From Prillingera fragicola (taxonomy: Eukaryota > Basidiomycota > Tremellomycetes > Trichosporonales > Trichosporonaceae), in contig BEDY01000007.1 in the NCBI GenBank assembly GCA_002335605.1, positions 1-64,000 of the forward strand: DNA of 64,000 bases, read 5' to 3'. This document shows, one piece after another, positions 33,040 to 43,655 of the stretch (positions within the stretch are counted from its first letter, which is position 1; every line of letters starts with the position of its first letter). Under the pieces are notes generated by a model. The model was not told the origin of the DNA. It was given only the letters and a program-made list of their open reading frames with translations, and did no database searches. The translations under genes were made by a program, and so were the position numbers.

Positions 33040-35022
33040 AGTGAACGGACGAAATTGGGTCGGTGGAGTGTGAATAGGGGGGTTGTTATTGCGACAGGCG
33101 TTCCTTCGTGTTGCTTTTAAGCTAGCTCCACTTGTAGAGGCGACAGAACAAGCACCTTCGGCCGGATAAGGTTGCCACTTGCCACAGCCGCGGCGGTCAT
33201 GCCATTGGGTAGCCCGTCACGTCGGGGCAGCCCCGACGATCTCGAAACGACGCGGAGCCTCCCTCGGGGCCCAGTAGTGCACCACATGCTCCCATTTTTC
33301 CAAAGCAACCCAACGTGGTGCGCTTTGCAGGGGCAGGCAATCTCAGCAACGGATAATGGCCCAACGTGACCAGGATTCCAGGATCTGTGCGTCATTCCAG
33401 GCACACGGTACGACTCGAAACCTATAATTAGCCCAATGTGCCAATGTGGCAGTGTGCACACTTCGCCTATCAGTAGTAGGAGATGGCCATGGACAATCAG
33501 GATGTCAGGTGCGACCGGGTCGCCCATGCTCCAGACTTTTTGCATGCTTGCAAACAAGGATCAGCACAAAACGCGCATTTAGGCTAAAGTGGAACTTGAA
33601 CAGGTGGTGTTTGGTGAGGCTCACGAGAAGCCCCTCTCCGCAGGAACTAACGCCGTTCCTAATCATGCAGCGCTTACTTGTCTAGGTGGGCTGCTCATAC
33701 GATGAAAGTGGTACCTGCAGAGGGGCCATTGATGGTGGGCAGTGCACGGGTGATCTGTGCACTGGCATGCAGCTGGCGCATAGCTACGCGGCGCTGCAAT
33801 GTCTGTGATCTGTGGCTGCCGCCCGATGTAGACGCATACGACCAGCTGGGACGGTTGTGTCCCACGGGAGATATGCCGGTGCCTGTCGATGACCCTGTGC
33901 ACCACATGGGGCTATTGATAGACTGCGCATCTCGGATGCCGCAAAGGTAATAATTACATACGTTGCGCATGTCGACACCAAGCATGCCGCACCGGCATGG
34001 CATCGCAGCGCGTGGAGCTCACTGGATCACTGGGCGAATTGCCGGCTCGGCTTGCCGAACTCTCGAATTGACCGACTGGAAATCTCGCTTGGGCAGCTTG
34101 CACATTGCCTGCAAGGTCTGAAGGTTGTTCTTAGTATCCTAGTGCGTCGTTCGAGGCGAGTAGTACTCAGCCCGATAGCACGCTTCTGGGTGCTTGTTCA
34201 AGCAAATCTCCTGTTATCGGCCATGACCTGGGACCTAGGTGCAGCCTACGCTAGAGCACACAAGGACGTGCGTTTTACCAGGCTGCATTTTCTTCTCTCG
34301 TGCACCCAAATGGCTCGATGTTCGATCCAACAGGTTTCGCAGCTATTCAACTACGCATGCTAGTCTCACCACCATTGTTAGCAGGTAAGAATAACGATCT
34401 CTGCATACGGAACGCGGCCATTGTTGGGAGCGGTGTCAGCTATTGCTAAGCAGACGCGGGGAATGGCATCTCGCCGACAGCCTCTGGCCAGCTCCAGCAT
34501 CGGCAAGCACCGCGTTTTCCGAGGATCAACATCATGTACCAGTGCGGGGCCGGGCCCCGTCGATCTCGGGCCATTGCGCGCATTCCTAGCCCCATGCTGT
34601 CCTATTCATGCCCCGCACAGATTTATTGAATATACTCTGGATGCGGGGTTGTGGAGGCGGCGAGAAGTCGCGGACATGCAGTTCCAACGACCATCGGCTC
34701 GGAACACAAAGAAGCGTCACATGGCTTCACAGGGCTTCTAACAGTCTCTCGGGTATGCTCTCGGGTATGCAGGCCATCGGCACAAGTGCAAGACGCGACT
34801 GGCATTCGCAGATCGAGGCCGTCCGTCCCAAATAGCCCGAAGTCAGGTGTAGAAGTCAGGGAAACGACCATTCCCCGATCCAGACACGACACGAAGAGCG
34901 GGGCCACGCTGCGGAGATGGGCAGTTCGGTGTCGGTCCGGCCGTAAAGACGCGCTTCATTCAAATGCAGCGGCAACAAACATCGGCCAGAACGACAACGA
35001 CTGCCCAGATGTAAAAAGAAAC
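33040..35022. other. Gene-poor region, nothing recognised
   Basis: About 2 kb upstream of the OPT gene. Open frames are short on both strands and lack domains. Part will be the OPT promoter. No transposon ends or RNA genes were seen. Confidence 0.5.
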
Positions 35023-35114
35023 TGACCACTGACAGGATCGAACTGCCGACCTTTGCATGACTGATATCTATCAAGATATTAGTACAATGCTCTAACCAGC
35101 TGAGCTAAGCGGCC
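35023..35114 (-). tRNA. tRNA-Ile(AAU) with 18-nt intron, copy 3
   Basis: The mature sequence is the same as the copies at 28082 and 29977 (acceptor GGCCGCT/AGTGGTC, anticodon AAT). The intron of 18 nt differs from copy 1 by one deleted T and is unlike copy 2. A weak T-run terminator lies downstream on the minus strand. Confidence 0.92.
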
Positions 35115-36059
35115 CGGTTATGTAAGCAAAGGGTGGACAGGGCCGGATGCGGATGCCGGAAGCATTTCTCTCCAACCTGTGCCTGTCTCGGACACAGTAG
35201 TCACGGTTCAACGGACCGATGTCTACATGCGCATGCTTGATCTCGAGGGGAGGTGCAATACAGCCCGTGCTGCTCATTCTTAAAAAGATAAGTGAAATGT
35301 CCCCCGACAGACCTGCCCCGACAGACCTGGCTCGACAGACCTGGCTCGACAGACATCAAGCCCAATGGGGAGGTGTCAGCCTGCTTCTGTGGTATTGGCT
35401 CGCCGCCTGAGGCCTGAGGTCTCTGGGATTCCAAGGGACAGCTGGATACTGTGTCAAGGTCAAGATAGTGTGGTATAACGCTCAGTTTCCCAAGCTCAGG
35501 CCAAGCTCTTGCACGATCATGCACGAAATGATTGTGGAATGTGGGAACGTCTAGAAGCCCTGGGCGACGATCAGGCACGTGTTTTTGTATTCAGGTTGGA
35601 TTATGTTGGCCATCTCAACCCCCGTTCTGCTGTCCGCTTCGCTGAGGCATCGCCGTGAGTCCAGTCTGGGCGAGTTTCCGGAGACCAGGCTTGAAAGAAA
35701 ATGAAGTGGTTCTCCGTACATGCCCTCCGGCGCAACCCAAAAATGCCTAGGATTGTTGATCAACCTAAGGACTCTCCGGCAGCAGCTAACCAGGCCAGCG
35801 CGTGCCCGCGTAACAGGGTTCCTCCACAAGACTGCAACACTGATGTTCTACACAATCATGTGTGGTTACGAGGAGCTCTCAGATGACTCTTGCGGAGTTT
35901 GCGAGTACGAGAGGAACGTTAATGTTGCAGGATACAGTTGGTTCAAACCACGTGATTTCCGGATCCGAGAAAGGTGGTTGCCACCGAACTCGCAACGCGT
36001 TGCCTTCGTTTCATTCCACTCTTTCCTCATACCCTCACCAGCCCCACCCTCTTATACAA

Positions 36060-36067
36060 TATAAAAG
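36060..36067 (+). promoter_or_regulatory. TATA box of the PARP-like gene
   Basis: TATAAAAG at this position is followed by a CT-rich stretch (ccctctctctcgcc), a typical fungal initiator setting, about 310 bp before ATG 36381. Confidence 0.5.
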
Positions 36068-36314
36068 AGACTGAGGGCCCTCTCTCTCGCCATCTCACCA
36101 TATCAAACGCCACACCACTACAACGCGTCCACGACACGCAGGCTCCCCAGGTTCCTCTTTGGCCGCCACTGCCATTCATCCAACCCCAGGCCGCCTTCTT
36201 TCCAGCCAGGCCAAAGACATCGAATGGCCCTTTCAACCTCACTCAGCACTCAGCACGATCTTCTATTTCACAGGCTGTGACCTCGTGGCGCGTGTAGACT
36301 TGCAGCCCCCACTG

Positions 36315-36354
36315 GTAGGTTGACTCAACCACTCACTTCGGCTAATATAATCAG
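36315..36354 (+). other. Likely 5' UTR intron of the PARP-like gene
   Basis: A 40-nt segment begins GTAGGT, has GCTAAT near the end and closes with ATCAG. It lies wholly before ATG 36381 and its size matches the coding introns in the window. Confidence 0.45.
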
Positions 36355-36380
36355 CCGTGAATCACCTGGCTGCCCACAAT

Positions 36381-38495
36381 ATGATTCGCACTCGCCGTCA
36401 CCCCTCCCCAGTGTCTAGCATACCGGAGCCTAGGAAGCATCAACGCATCGCCTCGCCATCACCTGACATTCCGGTCGAAGTCATCTACGTCGCCGACAGT
36501 GACGAGGAGCTGATGTTCGACTCTGGCGAAGTCCCCGACGTCGATGACGAGGAGGAGGATAATGGCTTTGACGAAGACGAGGCGCCTGTTCTACTCAGCG
36601 AAGATGAACACGAGCCGACAGTCCAGATTCTTGACCAGGCTATGCTTGACGACGATGTCCTTGTCGCCCGTGCCATCCTGGCCGACTCTGCCACGGAGCT
36701 GCGTCAAATCGATCACGACATTTTCGTTACCCTTCCCCTTGCCGAGATGCCGCCACTGGCGCGTGCCGCTTGCGGTCTTTCTCGACCTGACCCGCTTGAT
36801 GTCATTCTCGAATTTGGCAAAGGCTACCGCCGTACGTCGCCTCTGCCCATCATTCGTGTTCGCCATGGCCAACCTCAAACTGGTCGCGGCATCGAGACTT
36901 CGTCTGACCGCGCAACTGCCGGCTTCCCCATCGGTCTTCAGCTGTCTAAAGCGGCGGAAGTCTTTCTTCGCGACCGCTGGTCAGGTCAAAGAGGCGAGTC
37001 TTTTCTCGCCGATCTTTCCCTGCTACTGGAAGACCGCCTGTTCAACGCCGGCAACACTTGCCTGATGTGCGACACCACCCTTCCTTTCCCCGGTGTCAAG
37101 CCCACGGTGTGTGATGCCACACTCTGTACCTACCAGCTTGAGCAGCTCGGTCTTGGAGCCGACCTCAGTCTTCTTGAAGGTGACCCCGCGGTAGCCGACC
37201 TTCTCGTCACTGCATGTGTGGCCGCCCTCAACGACACCCAACGCCAGACAGCCTCGCCTGTGGCCACACCGCTTAACAAGGTTCTTGACGCACCGTACAC
37301 CATTGCCGACTTGCGTGTTCTATTGGACCAGCTTCCTTCGGCGGCCGTGCTTCACGACGCAGGAGACAGTCGGGCTGCCATCATGCAAGACAACGACCCG
37401 GCCTCCCCAGCTGTCCTGGCTTGGATCTTTGCGACAAATCGTGCACACATTGTGTCTGTGGCGCCGGAGAAGCGCATCCCGGGCATGGGGACCGACCTCC
37501 AGTTTCAGATTCACACGTCAACTCGCAAGCACGCCGAAAAGTTCGAGATAATGCGCGCCAAGCACGGCTCCATCTACGCGTTTCACGGCTCGTCCATGGC
37601 AAACTGGCACAACATTCTACGCCAGAATCTGCGCAATGCCAGCAACACTCCTCTGATGAGTGCTGGTGCAGCCTATGGACCGGGAATCTATCTGGCCGCC
37701 AATTCAGACACTTCCAAGCACTATGCGCGTCCTGTCAGAGGTTGGGCACAGTCCGACTTTGGGCACTCGCCCATGTGTCTTGGCCTGGTCGAAGTCGCCA
37801 ACTCGTCAGGTGTTCACCGCCACGCAGGCACAGGTATCATTGTCGCCAGCGATGAGAGCTGTGTCATGCTGCGCTACCTCTTCATCTACCGCGGCACGGC
37901 GTCCATGCCCAACAATATTTCGGCCCAGTCTTTGGCTCGTCACAAGCACCGCAACCAGAAAACAATTGCAGCCGGAGCGACTCTTGAGGAGGTGTCTGCG
38001 GAGGGCAAGCTGCTCGTGACATCGGACGACTACTTCTGGGACATTGACGAGGTGGTTCAGATGGTCATCGCCAAAAACGGTCTCTTCATCAACGGCTACA
38101 CGCAACTACCCTTCAACAATGCCGACATCAAGAAGATCATCAACCATCCTTCAGGAGCCGGCCAGGAACTTGTCGCAATCGAGGAGGCAAACAGGATTCT
38201 CAAGCACAAGATCCCACCGTCGGTCTATTCCCGCCTTCACCTCACTGGCGGCATCTGCCGCACCGACAACACTGCGGACTTTGCTGCCGCCCACCAGGCC
38301 ATTCATGAGCTCAAGACCTGGACCGACTCTCTTGACACGACCGTCAAGCACGCGCTCAGCCGCGTCCCATTCAGTGCTGTTGACACCCACACCGGCCTCG
38401 CGTTCCGTGACACGGTCATGCACGCACTCGAGCTCGTCATCAGCGGCGGCGAGTGTGTGCACCGTTTCGGCGACTTTCTCACCCAGACCAAGTAA
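36381..38495 (+). CDS. PARP6/8-like mono-ADP-ribosyltransferase
   Basis: A single exon of 705 codons. The N-terminus is acidic (residues 45-80). A Cys block, CLMCDTTLPFPGVKPTVC with a further Cys in ATLCTYQ, matches the zinc-type segment preceding the catalytic domain in PARP6/8-like proteins. The ART fold then shows YAFHGSSMANWHNILRQ (His402), AAYGPGIYLAANSDTSKHY (Tyr437) and, near residue 490-500, MLRYLFIY in place of the catalytic Glu, as in mono-ADP-ribosylating PARPs. About 200 C-terminal residues are of unknown type; no ubiquitin-conjugating fold, seen in some fungal PARP fusions, was recognised. It is likely to attach single ADP-ribose units to proteins using NAD+. The lack of coding introns is unusual here. 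The start ATG follows a TATA box and a likely leader intron. Confidence 0.85.
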   Translation: MIRTRRHPSPVSSIPEPRKHQRIASPSPDIPVEVIYVADSDEELMFDSGEVPDVDDEEEDNGFDEDEAPVLLSEDEHEPTVQILDQAMLDDDVLVARAILADSATELRQIDHDIFVTLPLAEMPPLARAACGLSRPDPLDVILEFGKGYRRTSPLPIIRVRHGQPQTGRGIETSSDRATAGFPIGLQLSKAAEVFLRDRWSGQRGESFLADLSLLLEDRLFNAGNTCLMCDTTLPFPGVKPTVCDATLCTYQLEQLGLGADLSLLEGDPAVADLLVTACVAALNDTQRQTASPVATPLNKVLDAPYTIADLRVLLDQLPSAAVLHDAGDSRAAIMQDNDPASPAVLAWIFATNRAHIVSVAPEKRIPGMGTDLQFQIHTSTRKHAEKFEIMRAKHGSIYAFHGSSMANWHNILRQNLRNASNTPLMSAGAAYGPGIYLAANSDTSKHYARPVRGWAQSDFGHSPMCLGLVEVANSSGVHRHAGTGIIVASDESCVMLRYLFIYRGTASMPNNISAQSLARHKHRNQKTIAAGATLEEVSAEGKLLVTSDDYFWDIDEVVQMVIAKNGLFINGYTQLPFNNADIKKIINHPSGAGQELVAIEEANRILKHKIPPSVYSRLHLTGGICRTDNTADFAAAHQAIHELKTWTDSLDTTVKHALSRVPFSAVDTHTGLAFRDTVMHALELVISGGECVHRFGDFLTQTK

Positions 38496-39044
38496 ACATC
38501 ATGTAGACTGCAAGTAACGTATGCCGGCCGGCTAGCAGCTGCTTGGCCGCAGCGCCGCAGCACGGCCAAAACAGGCCCCTCATTTGTGCATTGCTAGGAC
38601 CAAACCTCATGTATCATGTTCATGTCACCAGCGACGGAAGCAGCATAGGTTTGACCCTACTTGCTGTACGTCTTGGACATCGCGTCATGATCTGGGGGCT
38701 GCTCTTGGCCCACTCAAGCATCTCCCACGCATCAGGAACAGAAGAGCATCTCTTGACAAGATCACGCACGAGCGAGCTCGCCATGCGGCATGGCCTCAAG
38801 CATGCCAAACAACTAAGTCAAAAGGAGGGAAACAGCCTGCATAATACCAGGAAAAGAAAAGATACGAAAACAAAGTTGGCCGCAATGCAGCAGTGTCCAA
38901 TTATGTACGAATACGAAATTGTGCCAGACCTCAGAGGATGCGGCTATTGTCCAGTGTCCAGGGCCTTCGGCCCACAACGCTCACGCAGAGCGCCTTTCCG
39001 CCTCACCCTCTCGACAAGCTAGGGTGCTAGGGAAGCAAGGGAGC
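38496..39044. other. Convergent intergenic region, no gene seen
   Basis: This is the 3' space between the PARP-like gene (plus) and the vWA gene (minus). Short frames only; no terminator hairpin or RNA gene recognised. Confidence 0.5.
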
Positions 39045-40745
39045 TTAAAGCTCAAGCTTGGGGAACGGCTTGGAGCCGGGGGTGTCGCACTTGCACAAGC
39101 AAACGTTGGCAAGGGGGTTCTCGCCGCCAACAGTGACGGTGGCCGCTGGGGCGGTGACGGTCACAGTTGTGGCCGCTCCGGGGACGGTGACAGTGGCACC
39201 AGCCTCTCCGGGGACGGTAACGGTGGCAGCGGGGCCGGGAACAGTGACGGTCGCAGCAGCACCGGGGACAGTGACAGTCTCGGCGGGGCCGGGGACGGTA
39301 ACAGTCGAGGCAGCGGGGGCAGCGGGGCAGGTGTCGCTGGGCGAGGGCGAGGGCGAAGGCGAGGGAGAGGGCGAGGGCTCAACCGAAGGCGAAGGAGAGG
39401 GGGAAGAGGAGGGGGAAGGCGAGGGAGAGGGCGAGGCCGAGGGGGAAGTCGAGGGCGAGGGGGAAGGCAAAGGCGATGACGAAGAAGAGGGCGAAGGAGA
39501 GGGCGAAGGCGAAGGCGAAGGGCTGGGCGAGGGGCTAGGCGACGGCGAGGGGCTAGGCGAAGGGCTAGGCGAGGGACTAGCCGAAGTCGAAGGAACCGCG
39601 GTGTCGGGGATAGCGTCAAGACGGACCGAGTACTGGCAAGTGTCGTCCGAAGCGCCCGAGGGGGTGACAGTAACGGTGACGGCGTCCCCAGGGGAGGCGG
39701 TGCCAGTAAGAGCCTGAGAGGGGTTGCCAGAGTTGACGGTGACGGTGGTCTTCTCGCCAGTGTTCTTGTTCTCGTAGACCGCCGTAAGGGTAACAGAGTT
39801 CTGCTTCGAGACCAGAGCAACGGTGAAGGCGAGCTTCTCCTTGACCTTGGAAGGGGAGTAGGTGTAAGTGGCAATGGCGTTGTTGCTGCAGAGACCCATT
39901 GTGGTGATCTCGGGAGCGACGGGGCCACCACCCTCGTCAATGTCGAGACCAGTGCACTTGCCGTCATTGTTGGTGATACCGTTCTTGAGGACCTGCTGAA
40001 CGAACGCGCGCTGAGCTTCGGGGGTGGTGACCTCGGAGACGGTACCACCGGTTGCGAGGACGAGGGCCGAGATCTCGGCGTTCATGGGCGAGCCGCCCGG
40101 GGGGCCCTTGATGCCCGACTTGTTTTTGCCGAGGAAGATGTCCAGAATACCGCCGAGGATGGAGGTGTGACCACTGCCCTGCTGGGCAGCGGCGGGGTTG
40201 TTGAGATGACCCCAAGAGACACGGATACCGGCAGCCTTGGCAGCGCGGAGAAGCTCGAGGTTCTTGGCAAGAGTCGTAGAGTCCTCGTCCATGCCGTCGG
40301 TGAAGACAATGATACCACCCTGGGCAGATGGGGCGCTGTGAATCTGGGCAAGACCCGCAGAGAGACCCTTGGAGATGGTGGTGCCACCGAACGAGCGGAG
40401 CGTGTCAATGGCGGCCTTGGTGCGGTCCGAAGGGTTTCCGAGGTCGTAGACATCACGAGCCGATGTGGTGAAGGCAGTGACGGCGACTTTATCGGCCTTG
40501 TGATCCTTGTCAGCCTCCGAGTCGGAGGTGAGGTAGTCCACAACATCCTTGGCACCGGCAAGACGGAGGTTGTTGGGGTCGGTGTCCAGGTTCGAGCGCG
40601 AGTCATCGATGACAATGCTCACGAAGCGGCCGGGGTAGACACACTGCTGGCCGCCACGAGCCGACAGACCAGAGGGCTCAACGAGGCCGGTGGGGAGCGC
40701 CTGGGCCACTGCAGCGAGGACGGCAAATGACACAAAAAGCTTCAT
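39045..40745 (-). CDS. Secreted von Willebrand A-domain protein on a Ser-Pro stalk
   Basis: One exon, 566 residues. MKLFVSFAVLAAVAQALP is a signal peptide. The vWA domain (about 38-250) has SIVIDDSRS, a DxSxS metal-ion-dependent adhesion site at Asp47-Ser51, GGTTISKGLSAGL, and IIVFTDGMDED. A beta-rich domain with VTVTVTPSG follows. Residues ~380-468 are almost pure Ser-Pro repeat, which should form an extended, O-glycosylated stalk. Residues ~478-545 hold about seven VTVPG-type repeats, and the end carries CLCKCD. No hydrophobic GPI tail is present, so attachment would need covalent cell-wall linkage or disulphides. An adhesion or matrix role is inferred. Repeats make the reverse strand look open as Gly-Glu sequence; that is a shadow. 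Confidence 0.85.
   Translation of the reverse strand: MKLFVSFAVLAAVAQALPTGLVEPSGLSARGGQQCVYPGRFVSIVIDDSRSNLDTDPNNLRLAGAKDVVDYLTSDSEADKDHKADKVAVTAFTTSARDVYDLGNPSDRTKAAIDTLRSFGGTTISKGLSAGLAQIHSAPSAQGGIIVFTDGMDEDSTTLAKNLELLRAAKAAGIRVSWGHLNNPAAAQQGSGHTSILGGILDIFLGKNKSGIKGPPGGSPMNAEISALVLATGGTVSEVTTPEAQRAFVQQVLKNGITNNDGKCTGLDIDEGGGPVAPEITTMGLCSNNAIATYTYSPSKVKEKLAFTVALVSKQNSVTLTAVYENKNTGEKTTVTVNSGNPSQALTGTASPGDAVTVTVTPSGASDDTCQYSVRLDAIPDTAVPSTSASPSPSPSPSPSPSPSPSPSPSPSPSPSPSPSSSSSPLPSPSPSTSPSASPSPSPSPSSSPSPSPSVEPSPSPSPSPSPSPSDTCPAAPAASTVTVPGPAETVTVPGAAATVTVPGPAATVTVPGEAGATVTVPGAATTVTVTAPAATVTVGGENPLANVCLCKCDTPGSKPFPKLEL
39110..39310 (-). repeat. Tandem repeat coding VTVPG units
   Basis: Imperfect ~30-bp units coding TVTVPG plus a few Ala/Gly/Pro residues repeat about seven times near the 3' end of the vWA gene. 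Confidence 0.75.
39335..39600 (-). repeat. Hexanucleotide Ser-Pro repeat
   Basis: About 40 near-perfect 6-bp units (plus strand GGCGAG/GGCGAA/GGAGAG) code for Ser-Pro dipeptides within the vWA gene. Such arrays usually vary in length between strains. Confidence 0.85.
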
Positions 40746-43655
40746 GTTGCCTGAAGAGGGGGGAGGGAAGAAGGAAGGAAGGACGAGTGGGAACGAAAGG
40801 GAGGGAAAGAGTGTGGGTGGTTAAAGAATGACTGTGGTGAGGAAGAGAACTTGAAGGATGGGGACTCATGATACCACAACCAGGCGCTCTTTTAACCCAT
40901 TCTGAAGTCGACCTGCTTTGACCGCGCGTCCTCACCACCAAGGGCAACTGATGTTTGTGACGCGTCCTCCCGGTCAAGCCATTTACGTGTTCCCGTGCTG
41001 GACTCCGCTGTTTGCTGATTGTGCCTGGGGTACAGACCCGACCTGCGTTAAGCTTGAGGCGACGACCCCATGCGAACCCAAGGTCTTGTCAACTGGATGA
41101 TTAATGAGCAACGTCGGGTCACGCTGTAACAAGCTTTTCGAAACACGGCCAGATACCAGGATTGTCCAAGAGAAGAAGGCTAGTGGCTTGTCGAAACTGG
41201 GGGTTGAGCCGCGGATGTGCCTGATAAGGTGGAAGAAGGAGTCTATCAGCATCTGGCGTGGGCATGCTGACCCGCACGGGAAGCAGTCCAACATCAGTGG
41301 CCGTGGTGTTTATACCTTTAGAGCTATCCGTAGAAACTTCGAAACACGTTTCGGGTTCCTGCCGCTGACCCCAGGTACATTGACGGCCGGGCAGCATCCG
41401 CGTTACGGCGATGGCCGGCAATGTTTGGCCCAGCAAGAAGTTACCGATTCCCAACTGCAGACCAGCGACACTCAAGCTTGGCCACTGTGCACTATGCAGG
41501 CAGGCAACTCGTGAAGGTCACTGCGCTTCAGAAAAACGCGTGGTCCGGCACCTTTTGTTTCAATTACAGTAGCCACCAAGGTCAGCTTGGGGTCATGTAC
41601 AAACCTCCCTGGTATTAGTCATCAGGCCACTCACACCTGATTCCCGAGAACATGCTCCCTTTTGGTGCCTTCCGCTCGACTGCCTGATGGCGCAAACGGG
41701 GAGTACGGGAATGAGTTGGATGTTTGAAGACTGAGCAAACACGCGTCTTACAAGCCGGCCTGCCCGGCATGTATGCCGGTGCGCGTCTGCTTTTCTGCAC
41801 TCTGAGGCCGTGTCTTCTGGCCGCGAATCTTCCGAGGCATCTTGGCATACCCTGTTGTGCCTATTCCCGCGGTCTGCTGCGGCATAGAGGTGGGGGGTTG
41901 CATGTCGGACAGGATGTTTTCGTCAGGACATGAGATGCGGGTAATGCCCAGGCACCATCCATGTCATAGCAGGAACGGGTCTACTCTTGGTGGTTGACGT
42001 TCACAAATAGGTGTTCCCTTCTCACAACTGCTCTTCGCTTGCCTGGCTGGAACGGAAGTGGCGCCGAACAGAAGGTTTTAGGACCCAGGGGTATTCGGAA
42101 AGCTCATTGTATGACTATTCTTCCGTGGGCTACAGCCGCCCCGTACTAAGAAACAAACCTTGAGCTTCGAGTCTGTGGTCGCCACAGATGGTCACTCACC
42201 CCAGCCAGTGAGGTGAATGCACAGTGTCCAGCGGGGCGCGTTACTGCATGACGCGACCATTTTGCGGACGATTTGTTGATCACCATCCTCTCGTCGCGTC
42301 GACGCGTCTGGACATCCGGCGAGTCGGTGGTCTCGTAATGGCCACGGTACCACGGGCAACTGGGGCGGGCACCAGTCACGTCCCTCTGTCATGCCCGAGT
42401 TAGGAGAGTTAGTGTATACAGTAGTACAGACGAGAGTAGTTTTTGGAGAGTGCGCGAGGAGGGACCGTACCGGGGTTGCTTTTGATTGTTTGCTGCTGCG
42501 CGACCCATGTGTGGCTTTGCCAACGTTGGGAATCATCAAACCCAGGCCTTCCCGCAGCACATCGTCCCCTCTGCCTCTGGCACGTCGCGAATATGTGTCA
42601 CTGTGCTGGGCCAGGTCTATTGATGCTAGTCGGCATCTCCAACAATGATGCTCGGCATCATGCCTCCCAATGAGTGGCTGGCAGTCAAAGCAGTAGGCAA
42701 TACAGTTTAGTAAAAACGCTGGCCGGCCAGGAGACTAGGTGTGACCCTTCAAGCGTGTCCACGCTGCGCGTTTCAACGACGTGTCATGTCCAAACTTCGG
42801 CAGGCTTTGCCGAGTTGTTTGCCTCTGGGTGGCTTTTGGATCCACCAATCGAAGTGCCAGCCTGCGCGAGCATCGAAGTGCATCTGTGCAAGCGTCGAAG
42901 TTTGCCAGGACGAGAGCGCGTTAGGAAACCAAGCACTCCCACTTTAGCGCTCCTTGTGCCGTGGAATAATTGATTTCTTCGTCTCTTCTACTCCCATCAG
43001 TGCTACATCACAATTTCCTTCTTATGGTACGCCCAGGCATGATCCTCACAGACAGCAAAACCGCTCTCTGGCAATGATCCACTTCAACCGGGCAGTAGTC
43101 ATCAAGGCATTTCCCCGCCCTTTTAGGCTTCCTACTGAAATCAATACCACGAGCCTCCCTCCCTCGACACGGGGCAAGGGTATCACCTCGACCAGACGTT
43201 GCAAAGATGCATGGCCACTGCTGAAAAGAAAACTTACGTAACAGGTCAACAATGTCTCCAGCACATGCCGACCGAAACACTCCGCTGGTTGTCGCCATGT
43301 CTTCTTACACGCACCCTGCTCTGGCAGACGCCGACTTCAGTGGTCCCAGCAGTCGTCGATGACTTTCCCGGCGTACAGACTCTAGTTCAGCCGGAACTCA
43401 ACACCCAACAACTGGCCCACCAGGCTACTGGAATGTCTCCGAGGTTGCTCCTCACCATGACGCCACCAGCCACAGGCCACATATCGTTCCTTGGCCGATA
43501 AGGGGCTTGAGAAAGGCACAGACAGGCGGGCCAAGCAGTACGACTCGCGCCTTTTCTTCAAGGTAGTGTTTTCTTTGCGAGCTTCCCGTGCATAGACATT
43601 AGCCATTCTAGCATCTATCAAGTGCATTCGTCCTCTCTCGGCAAGTCTGCCAGCC
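40746..43655. other. 2.9-kb gene-poor region
   Basis: I found no domain, tRNA, transposon terminal repeat or spliceable coding sequence. Open frames up to ~136 codons (41104-41514) are compositionally unremarkable. The left end is the vWA promoter and the right end the promoter of the first pepsin-fold gene. Confidence 0.45.

Larger units (their letters stand above)
35115..36380. other. Upstream region of the PARP-like gene, with a short repeat
   Basis: No gene was recognised. Four copies of CGACAGAC at 35305, 35319, 35333 and 35347 form a 14-bp tandem repeat. The right part holds the promoter and 5' UTR of the PARP-like gene. Confidence 0.55.

Noticed and set aside
39058..39717. A 219-codon plus-strand frame rich in Gly-Glu
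   Set aside because: It is the reverse-strand shadow of the Ser-Pro repeat in the vWA gene.
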